64,000 nucleotides of DNA from Candidatus Enterenecus merdae (GTDB taxonomy: Bacteria; Bacillota; Clostridia; Oscillospirales; Oscillospiraceae). The stretch is from NCBI GenBank assembly GCA_018716385.1, contig DVJZ01000044.1, positions 1-64,000 of the forward strand, in the 5' to 3' direction. Numbering within the stretch: position 1 is the stretch's first letter; each line of letters starts with the position of its first letter. This document shows positions 1 through 12,000 of this stretch, piece by piece. The position numbers and the translations under genes were made by a program. The notes beneath the pieces were generated by a model that was given only the letters and a program-made list of their open reading frames with translations, was not told the origin of the DNA and did not search any database.

Positions 1-36
1 CACCATCGGACAATATCCGATGATGACGCTCCCATT

Positions 37-201
37 TTAAAAGAAAACCGAACGATTTACCAATTTGCGAATTGCAGACATCATGTGTTCCCGCCAGTAT
101 TTCAGTGTATTTTCGTCAAATCCGTCATAAACATTCGCACCATCGAGGGTATCCAAATCGGGCACCCCCGATTTTTTATCCCAATTTCTAATTTTTTGTG
201 T
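37..201 (-). pseudogene. Possible remnant of an unidentified protein gene (C-terminal 54 codons)
   Basis: A frame open for 54 codons ends at a TAA stop and is preceded in frame by a TAG. Its translation has protein-like composition (for example GVPDLDTLDGANVYDGF and NTLKYWREHMMSAIRKL). No start codon with a ribosome binding site was found, and the frame cannot be continued upstream without crossing a stop. I do not recognise the family. It may be the decayed end of a gene, or a chance open frame. Confidence 0.25.
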
Positions 202-559
202 CTATGGTTCCACCCATGGCTTTCCTGCAACCATGTATCGGCACGCAGACCCACAGCGAAAGCGGTGAAGGGACCACAAGACAGGGCAGAACCTATGTGG
301 TTACAAATAAAATACCTTCCAAAGACAGGTGCTCACTACTTGCACGTGCTATAGATGACCGAAGCGCTGAACCGCGCAAAAGGAAAACTCTATGCAAATG
401 GTTACCAAATTCGATTGAGTTTTTCCCTTGTCTTCGGTCGTCAGTTTTTTGGTGCTTCTTCTGCACCCATGCCATTTTATAGATGTCTTTCTTTTTGATA
501 GCACCGTCTGTAGGGCGGGCGGTTTCCTCAGATTTGAATACAGTTGCCGGTCTGCCGAA
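202..559. other. Intergenic stretch with no supported gene
   Basis: The ORF-track entries here (198-482, 293-475, 349-666, 428-829) lack ribosome binding sites and recognisable protein sequence. I see no tRNA, repeat or terminator. The stretch lies just beyond the 3' end of the decayed SLH gene. Confidence 0.4.
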
Positions 560-2382
560 TCATGCCTGGGTGAGGTCAGTCCACTGCTCCGCCCCTTCAG
601 TCTTGGTGTAGCTGTGACTGTTGGTTGCCTCCACAATGTCATAGTAAGCCCAGTTACTCGGATCATTGTCGGTGAAGCGTACTGTCAAGCTGTCCGCATT
701 GGCGTCTATGTAGCTCTGATTCGCCATCTGGCCCAGCATCCGGTTGGCGATGGCTGTCATCTCCGCTCGGATAATGGCTGCATTTGGGGCAAACACACCG
801 TCTCCATACCCCTCCAGGATTATCAGTGAGGCAAGGGTGCGTACTGCCGTGGTGCACCATTGCCCGCCAGGCACATCGGCAAAGCTAACTGTCTGATCCA
901 CGTTCTTGTCCAGCAACAGGTTGTAGAGCATCTGGGCCACCTCCGCCCGGGTCAGGTTAGCCGAGGGCCTAAACTGCCCGTTGCCACATCCCTGGAGATA
1001 TGCATTGTGGTCGACAGTGTCCAGCCAATCGGACACACCGGTATCATCTGGATTGGCCAAACCCGAGTTCTCCTCGTCAGGGTCCTCTCCCGTAGCACTC
1101 CATTTGGCATACAGTGTCAAATTGGTAGTCAGCGTGATCTCATCACCGGACTCATATGAGTCTCCGCTTCCATCAGCTTGGGTATTCCAGTTGGCAAACT
1201 CATACCCTGCCGGGGCGGTGAAGCCGTTATCCGCAACGGTCACAGAATCACCTACATCTCCAGACTGGGGCGTCATGCTCCCCATGTCCCCGTTTGCGTT
1301 GTAGGTCAGGGTGCAACGCGTGGGAGGCATGGTGCCCGTAACGATAGCGGTGCAGGTGGCGAACACACCATACGCGCCTATCGATGGTCGCCCGAATCGT
1401 CGTCATACCAATTGCCTCTCGTATTCACCGAGGTAATCAATGAATCATCCGAGGTCCAAGTTGCGGTCTGCGTCGTGGGGCAGGCAGTAGCATTAAGCGT
1501 CACAACATTATTGGAAGTTTCCATGGATAAAAGTGGCCGCGCTCCACTCCACCACCTCGGGCACTGACTTGGTAAAAGTGGCAGAACTGTCATAAATATA
1601 TATAGAAATTCGCCGTCCAGTTGTCCGTGTTGGAGGCACGCCAGGAATAGACGTACGAATTGTCCAGCACAGGCGCGCTGATGAGCGGCCCCGTGTTTCC
1701 GGCGGCTATCAGCAAAACCTCATCTGCCAAAGTAGTATCAAAAGAGAACAGACCGTAGCTGCCACCGTAGCATTGAGATATCCGTCACCCCGGACAGTAA
1801 CCACACCGTTTGCATACACACCATTACTCATACTAGTCGCTGAGCCGCCATTGCCGGTGAGATTTCCGCCCTCAAGGGTGATGTTGATGGTATACACACC
1901 ACAGTTGTTGCCCCATCCCATCGCCCTGTCCGATGAGCGCACCACTGGCTACGGCAATGGAGTTTGTCAGCACACCCGTACTTATATTGCTACTGTTTTG
2001 TACGCTCCTTGCCGTCAGTCTGCCAGTACCCGTACTCTGGACGGTTAGGACTCCTGAGACAAAAAGACTATATGTGTTGCTCAGGCTCCCCCACTCCAAG
2101 CATAGATGACAGTACTATTGCCGATCAAGTTTAAGGTCAGGTCTCCAGTACTGACGATGGCCGCACTAAGGCTACTACTGCTGCTACTATCCCCGTGTAG
2201 GCAACGCTTCCGTCCCTGTTTAAGCAAAAATTCCCATCCTTGTCCAACGATGGGTTAGCCACGGTCACAGTGGTCAATGCTGACGGAGCCGATGGCAATG
2301 CCTTAAGGGGCAGCAAGCCCATAAACAAGCAGGCCGCAAGCCCCGCCAGCAATATTCTCCGACTGGTGATCTGATTGCTCAT
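560..2382 (-). pseudogene. Decayed surface protein gene with signal peptide, InlB B-like repeat and SLH domains
   Basis: The reading frame begins at an ATG at 2382 behind AAAGAGG and encodes a signal peptide (ILLAGLAACLFMGLLPL). It is then broken into at least five pieces in different frames: about 2382-2137, 2099-1872, 1945-1709, 1593-1378 and 1366-560. The middle pieces are Gly/Asn/Thr/Ser-rich, adhesin-like sequence. The last piece (268 codons) carries one InlB B-like repeat (LTYNANGDMGSM ... YEFANWNTQ ... LTLYAKW) followed by SLH repeats (FADVPGGQW, GYGDGVFAP, FTDNDPSNWAYYDIVEATN). SLH domains normally bind pyruvylated cell-wall polymers. The neighbouring 13.4-kb gene is intact, so the breaks look like real decay rather than poor sequence. 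The last piece could still be expressed as a fragment, but it has no clear ribosome binding site. Confidence 0.75.
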
Positions 2383-3002
2383 AACAGCCTCTTTGTTGTT
2401 TGCGCGCCCATTCCATGGCCGCGCCCTGTGTAATATGGCCAAACTCCCTTTTGTCACCCATTCCATAATGGAACTGAAATCCCTTCCGAAGTCATTATAT
2501 CCGATTTTCAGTCAATTTTGTAGTATTTTTTCTCCCTCCGCCGGCTTGCGGCCCGCTTTCCCGCACGGCTACCTTCCTTTCCCTCAGACAAAAATAAATA
2601 TAAAATAAATATAATAAAAATTACCCCTAATATTTTAATTTATTTGACTATATCACAGGTGCTGTTGTCTTAATATTTCCACATATTATGTCTGAGTTTT
2701 TGATTGTTTTTATCTTTTATGCAAAATATGGCCTGAGCTGAATCTTCACATCCATTGGAAGTACAGGGCCATCTGGGTGGCCCAACAGTCAGAGTAAATG
2801 GTACAGAAATCGGGCGCCTGGCTGGGCATACCCGCTTCTCTATGCGCCGCCTTGCCCTTCCAGCAAAGCTTTCCCCGATTAAAAGGTCCCCCCGCGCTAT
2901 TTAGCGCGGGGGGACCTGCGTGTCAATGTCAGTCTGGTGGGTGTCACCCTTCCCGGGCGCTCCGTGGCTTCCAGGAAAAGTGGCCTGCATCTCGGCTGCC
3001 GC
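2383..3002. other. Intergenic region between the decayed SLH gene and the giant repeat gene
   Basis: This 620-bp stretch contains the AAAGAGG ribosome binding site of the decayed gene, a very AT-rich block at about 2590-2720, and the terminator of the giant gene. I could not find a convincing -35/-10 pair for the decayed gene. A frame of about 46 codons ending near 2749 on the minus strand overlaps the terminator and looks like chance. Confidence 0.5.
2881..2917 (-). terminator. Rho-independent terminator of the giant repeat gene
   Basis: A perfect 16-bp inverted repeat (AGGTCCCCCCGCGCTA, 3-base loop) lies about 85 bp past the stop codon of the giant gene. On the minus strand the hairpin is followed by TTTT. 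Confidence 0.8.
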
Positions 3003-6000
3003 TTATCCCTCCTTCCTGACAAAGTCCTGTACACTGAGCAGGGCGGACTGGGCCATGCCGCTTGCCATGCTCCAGTCTGCTGTGTAGTCGTTGCGCACCA
3101 TCACTTCTCCCGTGATCACAACTCCAGGGGCAACCATCATCTGATCAGGCACCACCGCAGTCCACACGTAGGTATTTGTCCCGCCTGGCGCGTTGGTGAA
3201 TCGTTCACCCTCTTTCAACTTCCACGACAGCTGGATGTTAAAACTGCCCTCATTCATCTGGGCCAAGGTCGTCTGGGGCAGCGCCTGGTTGGCCACAATG
3301 GATGCCCTGCTATAGGCCTGGCTGAGCGAGATCACACTGTCCGGCAGGGTCACATCCAGTAACTGGTTGACGTACTCCATGATGCGCACTGTCACCGTAT
3401 ACGTCTTGATGCTGCCATCCTCCGCTCGCACTGTGTAGACCACAGGCTGTGTGAAATCTTGGATAATCCCTGTGGAGGGCGTGATCTCCACACCGCTGTG
3501 GGTCACGATGGGTTCCAGCCGGGACAGGTCCGTGCCAATAGGCATCAGCACTTCTACTGTCCCCGCCACGTGGTCGATAATAGACTGTCCGGTCTGCCCA
3601 TCAATAACAAAATAGATGATCTGCTTGCTACTGCTCTGATCTGCCTCCCGGCTCACGATGATCTCCACCGTCACGGTAGCGGTTGCAGACCCATCGCTGG
3701 CAGTGACCTCCAATGTCACCACCTGATCCACGTCAGCCGCATCCGGTGTATAGGTGAGGATGGTTCCTGTCAGGACGGCAGATCCACTCCCAGAGGTCGG
3801 GGTCAATCCATAGGTTAAGTTAGCAGTGTCCTCATCTGTGAACCAACTGGAAATGTCCGCGCTGTAGTCCTGGCCTATCCGATAACCGTCTGAAGAAGTT
3901 ACCGTAGCTGTACCTGTCTGAGTCAGCTGTGTCACCTGCGGATCGTAAGTCACGATGGCGTAGTAGGTGGTGGCCGTACTAGAAACGTTCACTCCAGTCA
4001 GAGAGCTCCCCATCGTAGCTGCCGGATCGGTGTCCCAGCCGTGGGTTGTTACCCCGTCCTCCGGAGTCTCCCAAACCGTAGGCACCTGAAGCGTGCTGCC
4101 CGGGGTCTGTAAGGTTACGATAGGCCCGGAGACATAGGCTCCCATACTGTCGGTCAGGCCAACCGGAGAAATAAATGTGATCTCCACCTGCTGGCTATCC
4201 GGCGTACCGTCCCCATTGCTGTCCACCTGCCATTGAGCGGTGAACACCACATTTTCTCTTGGCATGGTGAAGGGATCGCCCGAATTAGTAGGCAAGCCAG
4301 CCACGTTTACCTGCCAGCCATCGAAGATCCAGCCTGCAGCAGTGGGTGTGCTGCTGGCCACGTTCTGGTTGCTACCAGCCAACAGGCCCGTTTCAGGCTC
4401 GGGTAACCCAGCCGCATTGGTGGCAGCCCCTGCCTCATAGGTGATGCTGTAGGTTCCTTCCTGATGGTCCGGAGTGTCGTTGTTGTTTGCATCTGCCCCG
4501 TAGACCAGCTCATAGGCAGCATCGTTTCCTGGCACCGTACTGGGCAGGCTGGGATTCCACCCCACCAGAGCAATGCCATCGTTGTTACTCTCACGGCCCT
4601 CAGGCGAAGCTAGCGGCTGGCCAATCGTCTGCACTGTCACGATTTGGGTCTCTCCGGCTGCAGAACCACCAAACGCAAACGCCTGGAATCCGTTCGGGTT
4701 CCCCGTGATGGTGAAGGTAATCTTCACCTGCTGGTCGTCAGGCGTTCCATCGTTGTTAGCGTCCTCAGACCACAGAGCGGTGAAGATCACATCCTGCTCT
4801 GGCATGCGGTAGGTGTCACCACTGGTGGTGGGAATGGGGTTGCCATCGTAGTCCCGCTGGGGGAATACTGTCCACCCCTGAAAGATGTACCCAGATGCAC
4901 TCGGCTCAGTGATCGGCACCGTCTGGGGGCTTCCGGCCAGCTGCCCAGGCACGTCGCTGGGCATGGTGGCAGTGATCCCTGCAATTCCAGAACTGTAGGT
5001 GATAGTATAGGTCGTCTCTGTCCCATCCGGACGGCCATCGTTGTTGGTATCCGCCACATACTGTGCCTCGTAAGTCGTCGCTCCGTTAGGCACCACGGTC
5101 ATGCCCTCTTCGATGGCGGGGCTCCAACCAGTGAACACCACGTTGTCATCATCGGTGTCCCGAGGAGTCGGAATGCCGGTCAAGATCTCCCCCGCCGTCA
5201 GGTAGATCGGACCATAGGGGCTGCTCCCCTCTTCAAACCCATGGTCAGAGGTGAAGGTAATCCCAACCCTCCATTGTGCGGTGAACACAACGTTCTGGCT
5301 CGGCATGGTAAAGCTTGCTCCCGCCGTGGTTGGCACGCTGCTCACATTCACGCTCCAGCCGATAAACTGATATCCTGTCGCCGTGGGAATAGCACCATCC
5401 ACTGTCACTGTTTGACCCGCCACCAGGTCGCTTCTGCCAGCAGGCATCCCAGTCAGGCCGCTGGCGCTAGCGGCAACTCCGGCCTCATAGGTGATGGTGT
5501 ACTTGCTCTCCTCCGAGTCCGGCTTGTCGTCGTTATTCTTATCCGGGCTATAGACCAGCGTATAGCTGGCGTCACGACTGGGCACTGTACTTGGCAAGCT
5601 GGGATTCCACCCCACCAACGCGATGTTGTCCCCGGCACTCTCCACGCCCACGGGCGATGCCAGGGGCTGGCCGGCTTCCTGCACCGTTACGATGCTGATC
5701 TCACCTACATCCCAACTTTGAGTCCCATTGGTGAAGGCCGCAAACCCAGCCGGATTGCCCGTGATGGTGAAGGTGATCTCCACCTGCTCACTATCCGGGA
5801 TCCCATCCCCATTGGCATCCTGCTCCCACTGGGCGGTGAACGTCACGTTCTCCGCGGGCATCAGGAACGTAGAGCCGCCAGTGGTGGGCATGGAGTACCC
5901 GCTATAGTCTTGGCTGGGCGTCACCGTCCACCCTTCGAAGAGATACCCATTTGCAGAGGGCTCTTTGGTGTCCACAAGCTGCATCGTATTCCCTGGCACA

Positions 6001-9000
6001 TCTGTCGCATTACTCGGCATCCCAATGGCATTGGAACCTACAATCCCAGCATCATAGATGATGTTGTATAGTTCCTCTTCCCCGTCCGGCCTGCCGTCCC
6101 CATCCAGATCTGGCAGGTAGATAGCGTAGTAGGTAGTATCCCCTTCAGGAACACGGGTGGGTATCGAACCCGCCTCAGCATTCGCGTCCGTGCTCCATCC
6201 CACGAAAACCACCTTGTCCACAGGAGTGTCCAGAGGCGTATCAGGGATGTTCAACACGCCGCCCAGCTCTTGCACCGTGACGATCTCCTTAGTTGCCCCA
6301 CCTGCAGTGGTGAAGCCTCGCTGAGAGTAGAAGGTGATAGTCACCTGGCTACTGTCTGGTATCCCGTCATTATTCTTGTCATCCGCATACTGCGCAATGT
6401 AGACGGTGGGGCCCTCAGGTACAACCACCCCGATTTCAATAACAGGCTGCCAACCAGTGAAGGTCACCTTGTCTGTCTCGGTATCCCGAGGCGTGGGAAC
6501 ATTGGCCAGTGGCTGACCCGGCGTCTGATACCCGCCGTCGTAACTATAGCCGCCGATTCCCTCAAAGCCATAGGCAGACGTGAAGGTGATCTGCACATCC
6601 CATTTGGCGGTGAACGTCACATTCTGGGCCGGCATGGTGTACCTGGCCCCACCAGTTGTGGGCACGGCATCCGGATCCACGCTCCACCCAGTGAAGCGAT
6701 AGCCGGTGGCCGTCGGCTGTTGTGTGGATACCTGTTGGGTGGTTCCGGACAGCACATCGGTCTGGCTAACTGGCAGGTTACTGACATTGCTGCCCGCCAC
6801 CCCCGCATCATAGGTGATTGTGTACGTCTCCTCCTCCGAGTCCGGCTTGTTGTTATTGTTCCGATCTTCCTCGTATACCAGGGTGTAGGCGGCATCGCTG
6901 CTGGGCACCGTATCAGGCAGGACAGGCTCCCAACCCACCTCGGCGATGCCATCATTGGCACTCTCTACACCATCAGGCGCGACCAACGTTTGGCCTGCTT
7001 GCTGCAGGGTCACAATCGTCGTCTGCCCTGCGCTCCAATGCTGGCTGCCGTGGCTGAATGCGTCAAACCCTGCTGGGTTGCCCGAAATGGTGAAGGTGAT
7101 CTCCACCTGCTCACGGTCGGGCACTCCGTCCCCGTTGGTGTCCTGCGCCCACTGCGCCGTGAATGTTACGTTACACTGGGGCATCTGGAAGCTCTCCCCA
7201 CCCTCGGTGGGCATGAGGTCACCAGCATAGTCCGTGCTAGGATAGACGCTCCAGCCGTCAAAGACGTAGCCCGTTGCCGTTGGCACCACGTCAGACACCT
7301 GCTGCGTACTGTTTACCAACACATCCGTCACGGTCGTAGGCAACCCGGTCACCGAGGCGGGCACGCTGCCCTCCGCATAGATCACTGCGAACTTCCGTTC
7401 CTCCAAGTCCGGTGTCCCGTTGTTATTCTCATCCGCCGCGTACTGCGCCACATAGGTAGTGGCTTCATTAGGCACCTGGGTCTTGCCCACGTTGATAGCG
7501 GGCGACCAACCGGTAAAGACCACATTGTCATCATCCGTATCCAGCGGCATTGGGATATCAGCCAGAATCGCTCCCGGGACCTGGAAACCGCCGTCCACGA
7601 TGTTGCCCATCGCATCAGAGAAGCCGTTATCAGACTCAAAGGTGATCTGCACGCCCCATTGAGCGGTAAACACCACATTTTCATTGGGCATGGAGAAGCT
7701 TTCCCCAGGCGTGGTAGGCACACCGTTCACGTTCACACTCCAGCCGGTGAACTCGTACCCCATCGCCGTGGGCTCCTGGATGGACACGGTCACAGACTGG
7801 CCAGCCACCAAGTTGGCCTCAGAATCGGGCAGGTTAGTGGCACTCGCACCGGCAAAGCCAGCCTCATAGGTGATGGTATACTTCGTCTCCTCGCTGTCCG
7901 GCGTGTTGTCGTTGTTTACATCTGCGCTGTACGTCAAGGTGTACATCGTGTTTGTACCGGGCACATTGGCAGGCAGGGGAGGATTCCATCCCTCCGAGGC
8001 GATGTTGTCATCAGGTGTCTCCACACCCTGGGGATAGATCAGGGCTGCACCAGGTGTCTGGCGGGTGACAATGTCTGCTGTCGTACCATCCGGCCAAGTC
8101 TGATCCGCATGGGTAAATTCTGCAAAGCCCTTGGTATTGCCTTCGATCCGGAAGGTGATAGTCACCTGCTCGCTATCCGCCACACCGTCGTTGTTCTCAT
8201 CAGCTGTCCACTGAGCCGTGAAGGTCACATTCGACAACGGCATGGTAAAGTTTTCCCCTGTGCCGGTAGGCATGGAGTTGCCGGCATAGTCCTCGTCAGG
8301 CATCACGCTCCAACCGATGAATAGCCAATCCTCAGCAGTCGGCACATTGTCTGTCACGGTCTGGCTGCTGCCTGCCGCCACGGTGACAGCATTCGGCAGG
8401 TTAGCCGCGGTACCCACCGAGCCTGCCTCATAGGTGATGGAGAAGTTCTCTGATCCATCCAGGATATCGTTGTTATTCAGGTCGGGGCCATACTTCAGCG
8501 TATACCTCCCGCCACCCGTCGGCACGATAGCATCCAGCTCAGGATCCCATCCGATCCTCACGATATTGTCATCGGTACTCTCAACACCATTAGGGTACTC
8601 CAATGTCTCGCCCGGCGTCTGGAGGGTGGTGATTTCCATCACACCTGCGGGCCAAGTCTGGCTTCCATTAGTAAATCCCTGGAATCCATTTGTGTTGCCC
8701 GTGATGATAAAAGTAACTGTCGCCTGGTTGCCATCTGGCTCACCATCGTTGTTGGTATCGGCCACATAGATGGCATAATAGATTGTGTTTGCGTTAGGCA
8801 CCTCCGCCCCATCCAGATCCGTACCGGTGGTGGCACTCTGATTGGTATTCCAGCCCACGAACACTACGCCGTCACTGTCCGTATCCCGTGGGATATCTGC
8901 GATGTTCAGCGGATCGCCTGGAGTCTGCAGGGTGTCAATCTGCTTCCTACTCGCGCCCGTAGTCTCAAAGCCATGCTCAGAGTAGAAGGTGATGGTCACT

Positions 9001-12000
9001 TGATTGCCATCGGGCTCATCGTCGTTGTTAATGTCATCGGCATACTGAGCCACATAGGTTACAGGGCCCTCTAGTACCGTCTCACCGGTCAGATCGTCAG
9101 TCAATGTAGTGCTGCCCGAAGTGTCCTCCCGTACCCAGTGGGTAAACACCACCCCGTCGTTGTTGGTATCCAGCGGATCGGGGATATTATCCAGAGCCTC
9201 GTTCGGAGTCTGATAGCTGCTGATGCTGGTATTGGCATCTCCGTCAAAGCCGTGCTCGGACTTGAAGGTGACCTCCACATCCCACTGGGCGGTGAACACT
9301 ACGTCATCACCTGGCATAGTGAAGCTAATGTCAGCATGAGTCAGAGTCCCTGCAGGCAACGAAGTCCCGCCACCTCCACTGACACCACCGCCGGGAATCC
9401 ATATCGTTGGGATAGATGCTCCAGTGTAATCATCAACAGGAGTTACTGTCCAACCAGTGAAGCGGTATCCATCTGGGGCAGAAATATGGTAATCCCCAAG
9501 GAACACATCACTATTGACTGGCTGGCCGGCTACTAAGTTGCTAGCACTATCGGGGATACTGTCGGTATTTGTAGCACTATTTCCCATAATCCACTCAAAC
9601 GTAGATACGCCGTCCGCAATACCAGGATTAAAGGTGATGCTATAGTGCTCCTCATCCTCATCCGGCCTGTCGTCATTGTTCAAGTCATCCGCATAGATGG
9701 CATAGTAGGTTTCAGACGTCATGGGCACCATAGCTCCGGTCATGGGTTCTCCAGTGGTGGCGTTCTCATCAGTACTCCAGCCCACAAACACCACATCGTC
9801 ATCAGCCGTCTCCCAAGGCGTGGGGAAAACTAGCGTCTGGTTCGGAGTCTGGAGCGTTTCGATGGGGCCATCATCCTGGCTGCCCTCTACATTAAACCCA
9901 TACTCAGAGTAGAAGGTAATGGTCACCTGGTTGCCATCGGGCTCACCGTCGTTGTTCACATCGTCGGCATACTGAGCCACATAGGTTACGGGCTCCTCCA
10001 GCACCGTCTCACCGGTCAGATCGTCGGTCAATGTGGTGCTACCTGAAGTATCCTCCCGCACCCAGTGGGTGAACACCACCCCGTCGTTGTTGGTATCCAG
10101 CGGATCGGGGATATTATCCAGAGCCTCGTTCGGGCTCTGATAGCTGCTGATGCTGGTATTGGCATCTCCGTCAAAGCCGTGCTCGGACTTGAATGTGACC
10201 TCAACATCCCACTGGGCGATGAACACTACGTCATCACCTGGCATGACAAAGTAGACATCATAAATACTCATTGCGCCCGACGGGATTAGATTGCTGCCAC
10301 TCGTATCAATAGTCGCGGTGGGCCACCAATCGGTGGGGATAGGCTCGTCGTCATAACCGTTGACCGGGGTCACCGTCCACCCGGTAAATTGAAACCCGTC
10401 TGGAACGATCATATACGTATCCACATTAAATGTCCCGAAATCTACGGGTTGACCAGCCACCAGGTCGCTAAAGATATCAGGGGTGACGACTGTATTACTA
10501 TTAATGCCACTACCATGACCCATCATGTGCCAGTCAAATCCGCTCACGCCATCCACAATTCCAGGATCAAAGGTGATGCTGTAGTGATCACTCTCCTGGT
10601 CATCAGGCGTGTTGTCATTATTCAGGTCCGCACCATATTCCAGCGTATAGCTCCCGCCGCCCGCCGGCACAGTGGCATCCAACGGAGGATTCCAACCGAT
10701 CTCGGCGATATCATCCCCACTGCTCTGCACACCATTGGGATGGGCCAACGTCTCACCCGGGGTCTGCAGTGTATCGATGGTTTTCACGCCCTCAGCCCAA
10801 CTCTGGCCGCCGTGGGTAAAGGCCTGGAATCCGTTTGGATTGCCCGTGATGGTGAAGGTAACCGTCACCTGGCGTTCATCCTCTGTGCCATCGTTGTTGG
10901 TGTCGTCCTTGTAGATGGCATAATAGGTGGTGTCCGTGCTTGGCACACTCTCCCCGGACAGACTGGTGCCGGTGGTGGCGTTCTGATCGGTATTCCAGCC
11001 CACAAACACCACGCCGTCGCTGTCGGTGTCCCGCGGCGTGTCGGCGATATTCAACGGAGCCCCCGGAGTCTGGAAGGTATCAACGCTGTCCACATGCGAT
11101 CCGGCAAGATCAAAGCCATGCTCAGAATAGAAGGTGATGGTCACCTGCTCGTCATCCGGCACCCCATCGTTGTTAAGGTCGTCGGCGTACCGGGCAATAT
11201 AGGTGGTAGGAGCATTTGGCACGGTGGTACTGGCTTCAATGGCAGGCTGCCAGCCGGTGAACACCACACCATCGCTGTTAGTGTCCAGCGGGGTTGGCAC
11301 GCCGGTCAGCGGCTCACCCGGGGTCTGATAGCTGCTGATGCTGGTGCTTGCCTCATCTCCATTCAGCCCGTAGGCCGAGGTGAAGGTAATCTCCACGTCC
11401 CATTGCGCGGTAAACACCACATCGGAGGCGGGCATATAGAAAGCGATTTCCGAACCATCTTCCCACGTCGGGGGGAAGGGTGATGGGACATGCTCCCCTG
11501 TCCCCGGTGCTCCCACATGAGCAAGCCAGAATTCGGTGGGAATGGGATCCCCATAATAGTCATCCGTCGGTGTTACCGTCCAGCCGGTCAGGATATAGCC
11601 ATCTGGACAATGCATATCCCACGAAGGAAAGCTATCATCAATCGGTTGACCCCCCACTAGGGCAGTATACTCAAATGGAAACCAGTACCCCCCAGATGCC
11701 TCATCCGAAAAGTCTGCAATCCCCGGATCAAATGTAATGCTATAGTGATTCTCCTGATCGTCCGGCGTCCCGTCATTGTTCAGGTCTGACGCATAAGTCA
11801 AAGTGTAGGTCGTCTCGGCGCTTGGTACCGTGGTGGTACCCACGGTGATATTAGGCTCCCAACCTACCATGGCAATGTTATCCCCTGTGGTCTCACGACC
11901 AACGGGCACCGTCAGGATCTCTCCAGGCATCTGGAAACTGATAATCTGGGTAGCTCCCGCCGCAACCCGATCCGTCCCATAAGCCCATGCCTCAAAGCCA

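Noticed and set aside
2600-2900. Minus-strand frame of about 46 codons ending near 2749
   Set aside because: It runs through the terminator hairpin, has no start with a ribosome binding site, and its Cys/Trp-rich sequence looks random.
2884-2917. Perfect inverted repeat considered as an insertion-sequence end
   Set aside because: No partner repeat or transposase is nearby, and the T run and position after the giant gene make it a terminator.
4644-8324. Plus-strand frames of 475 and 684 codons inside the giant gene
   Set aside because: They are antisense shadows of the repetitive minus-strand frame: no ribosome binding sites, repetitive low-quality protein, and each follows the period of the modules.
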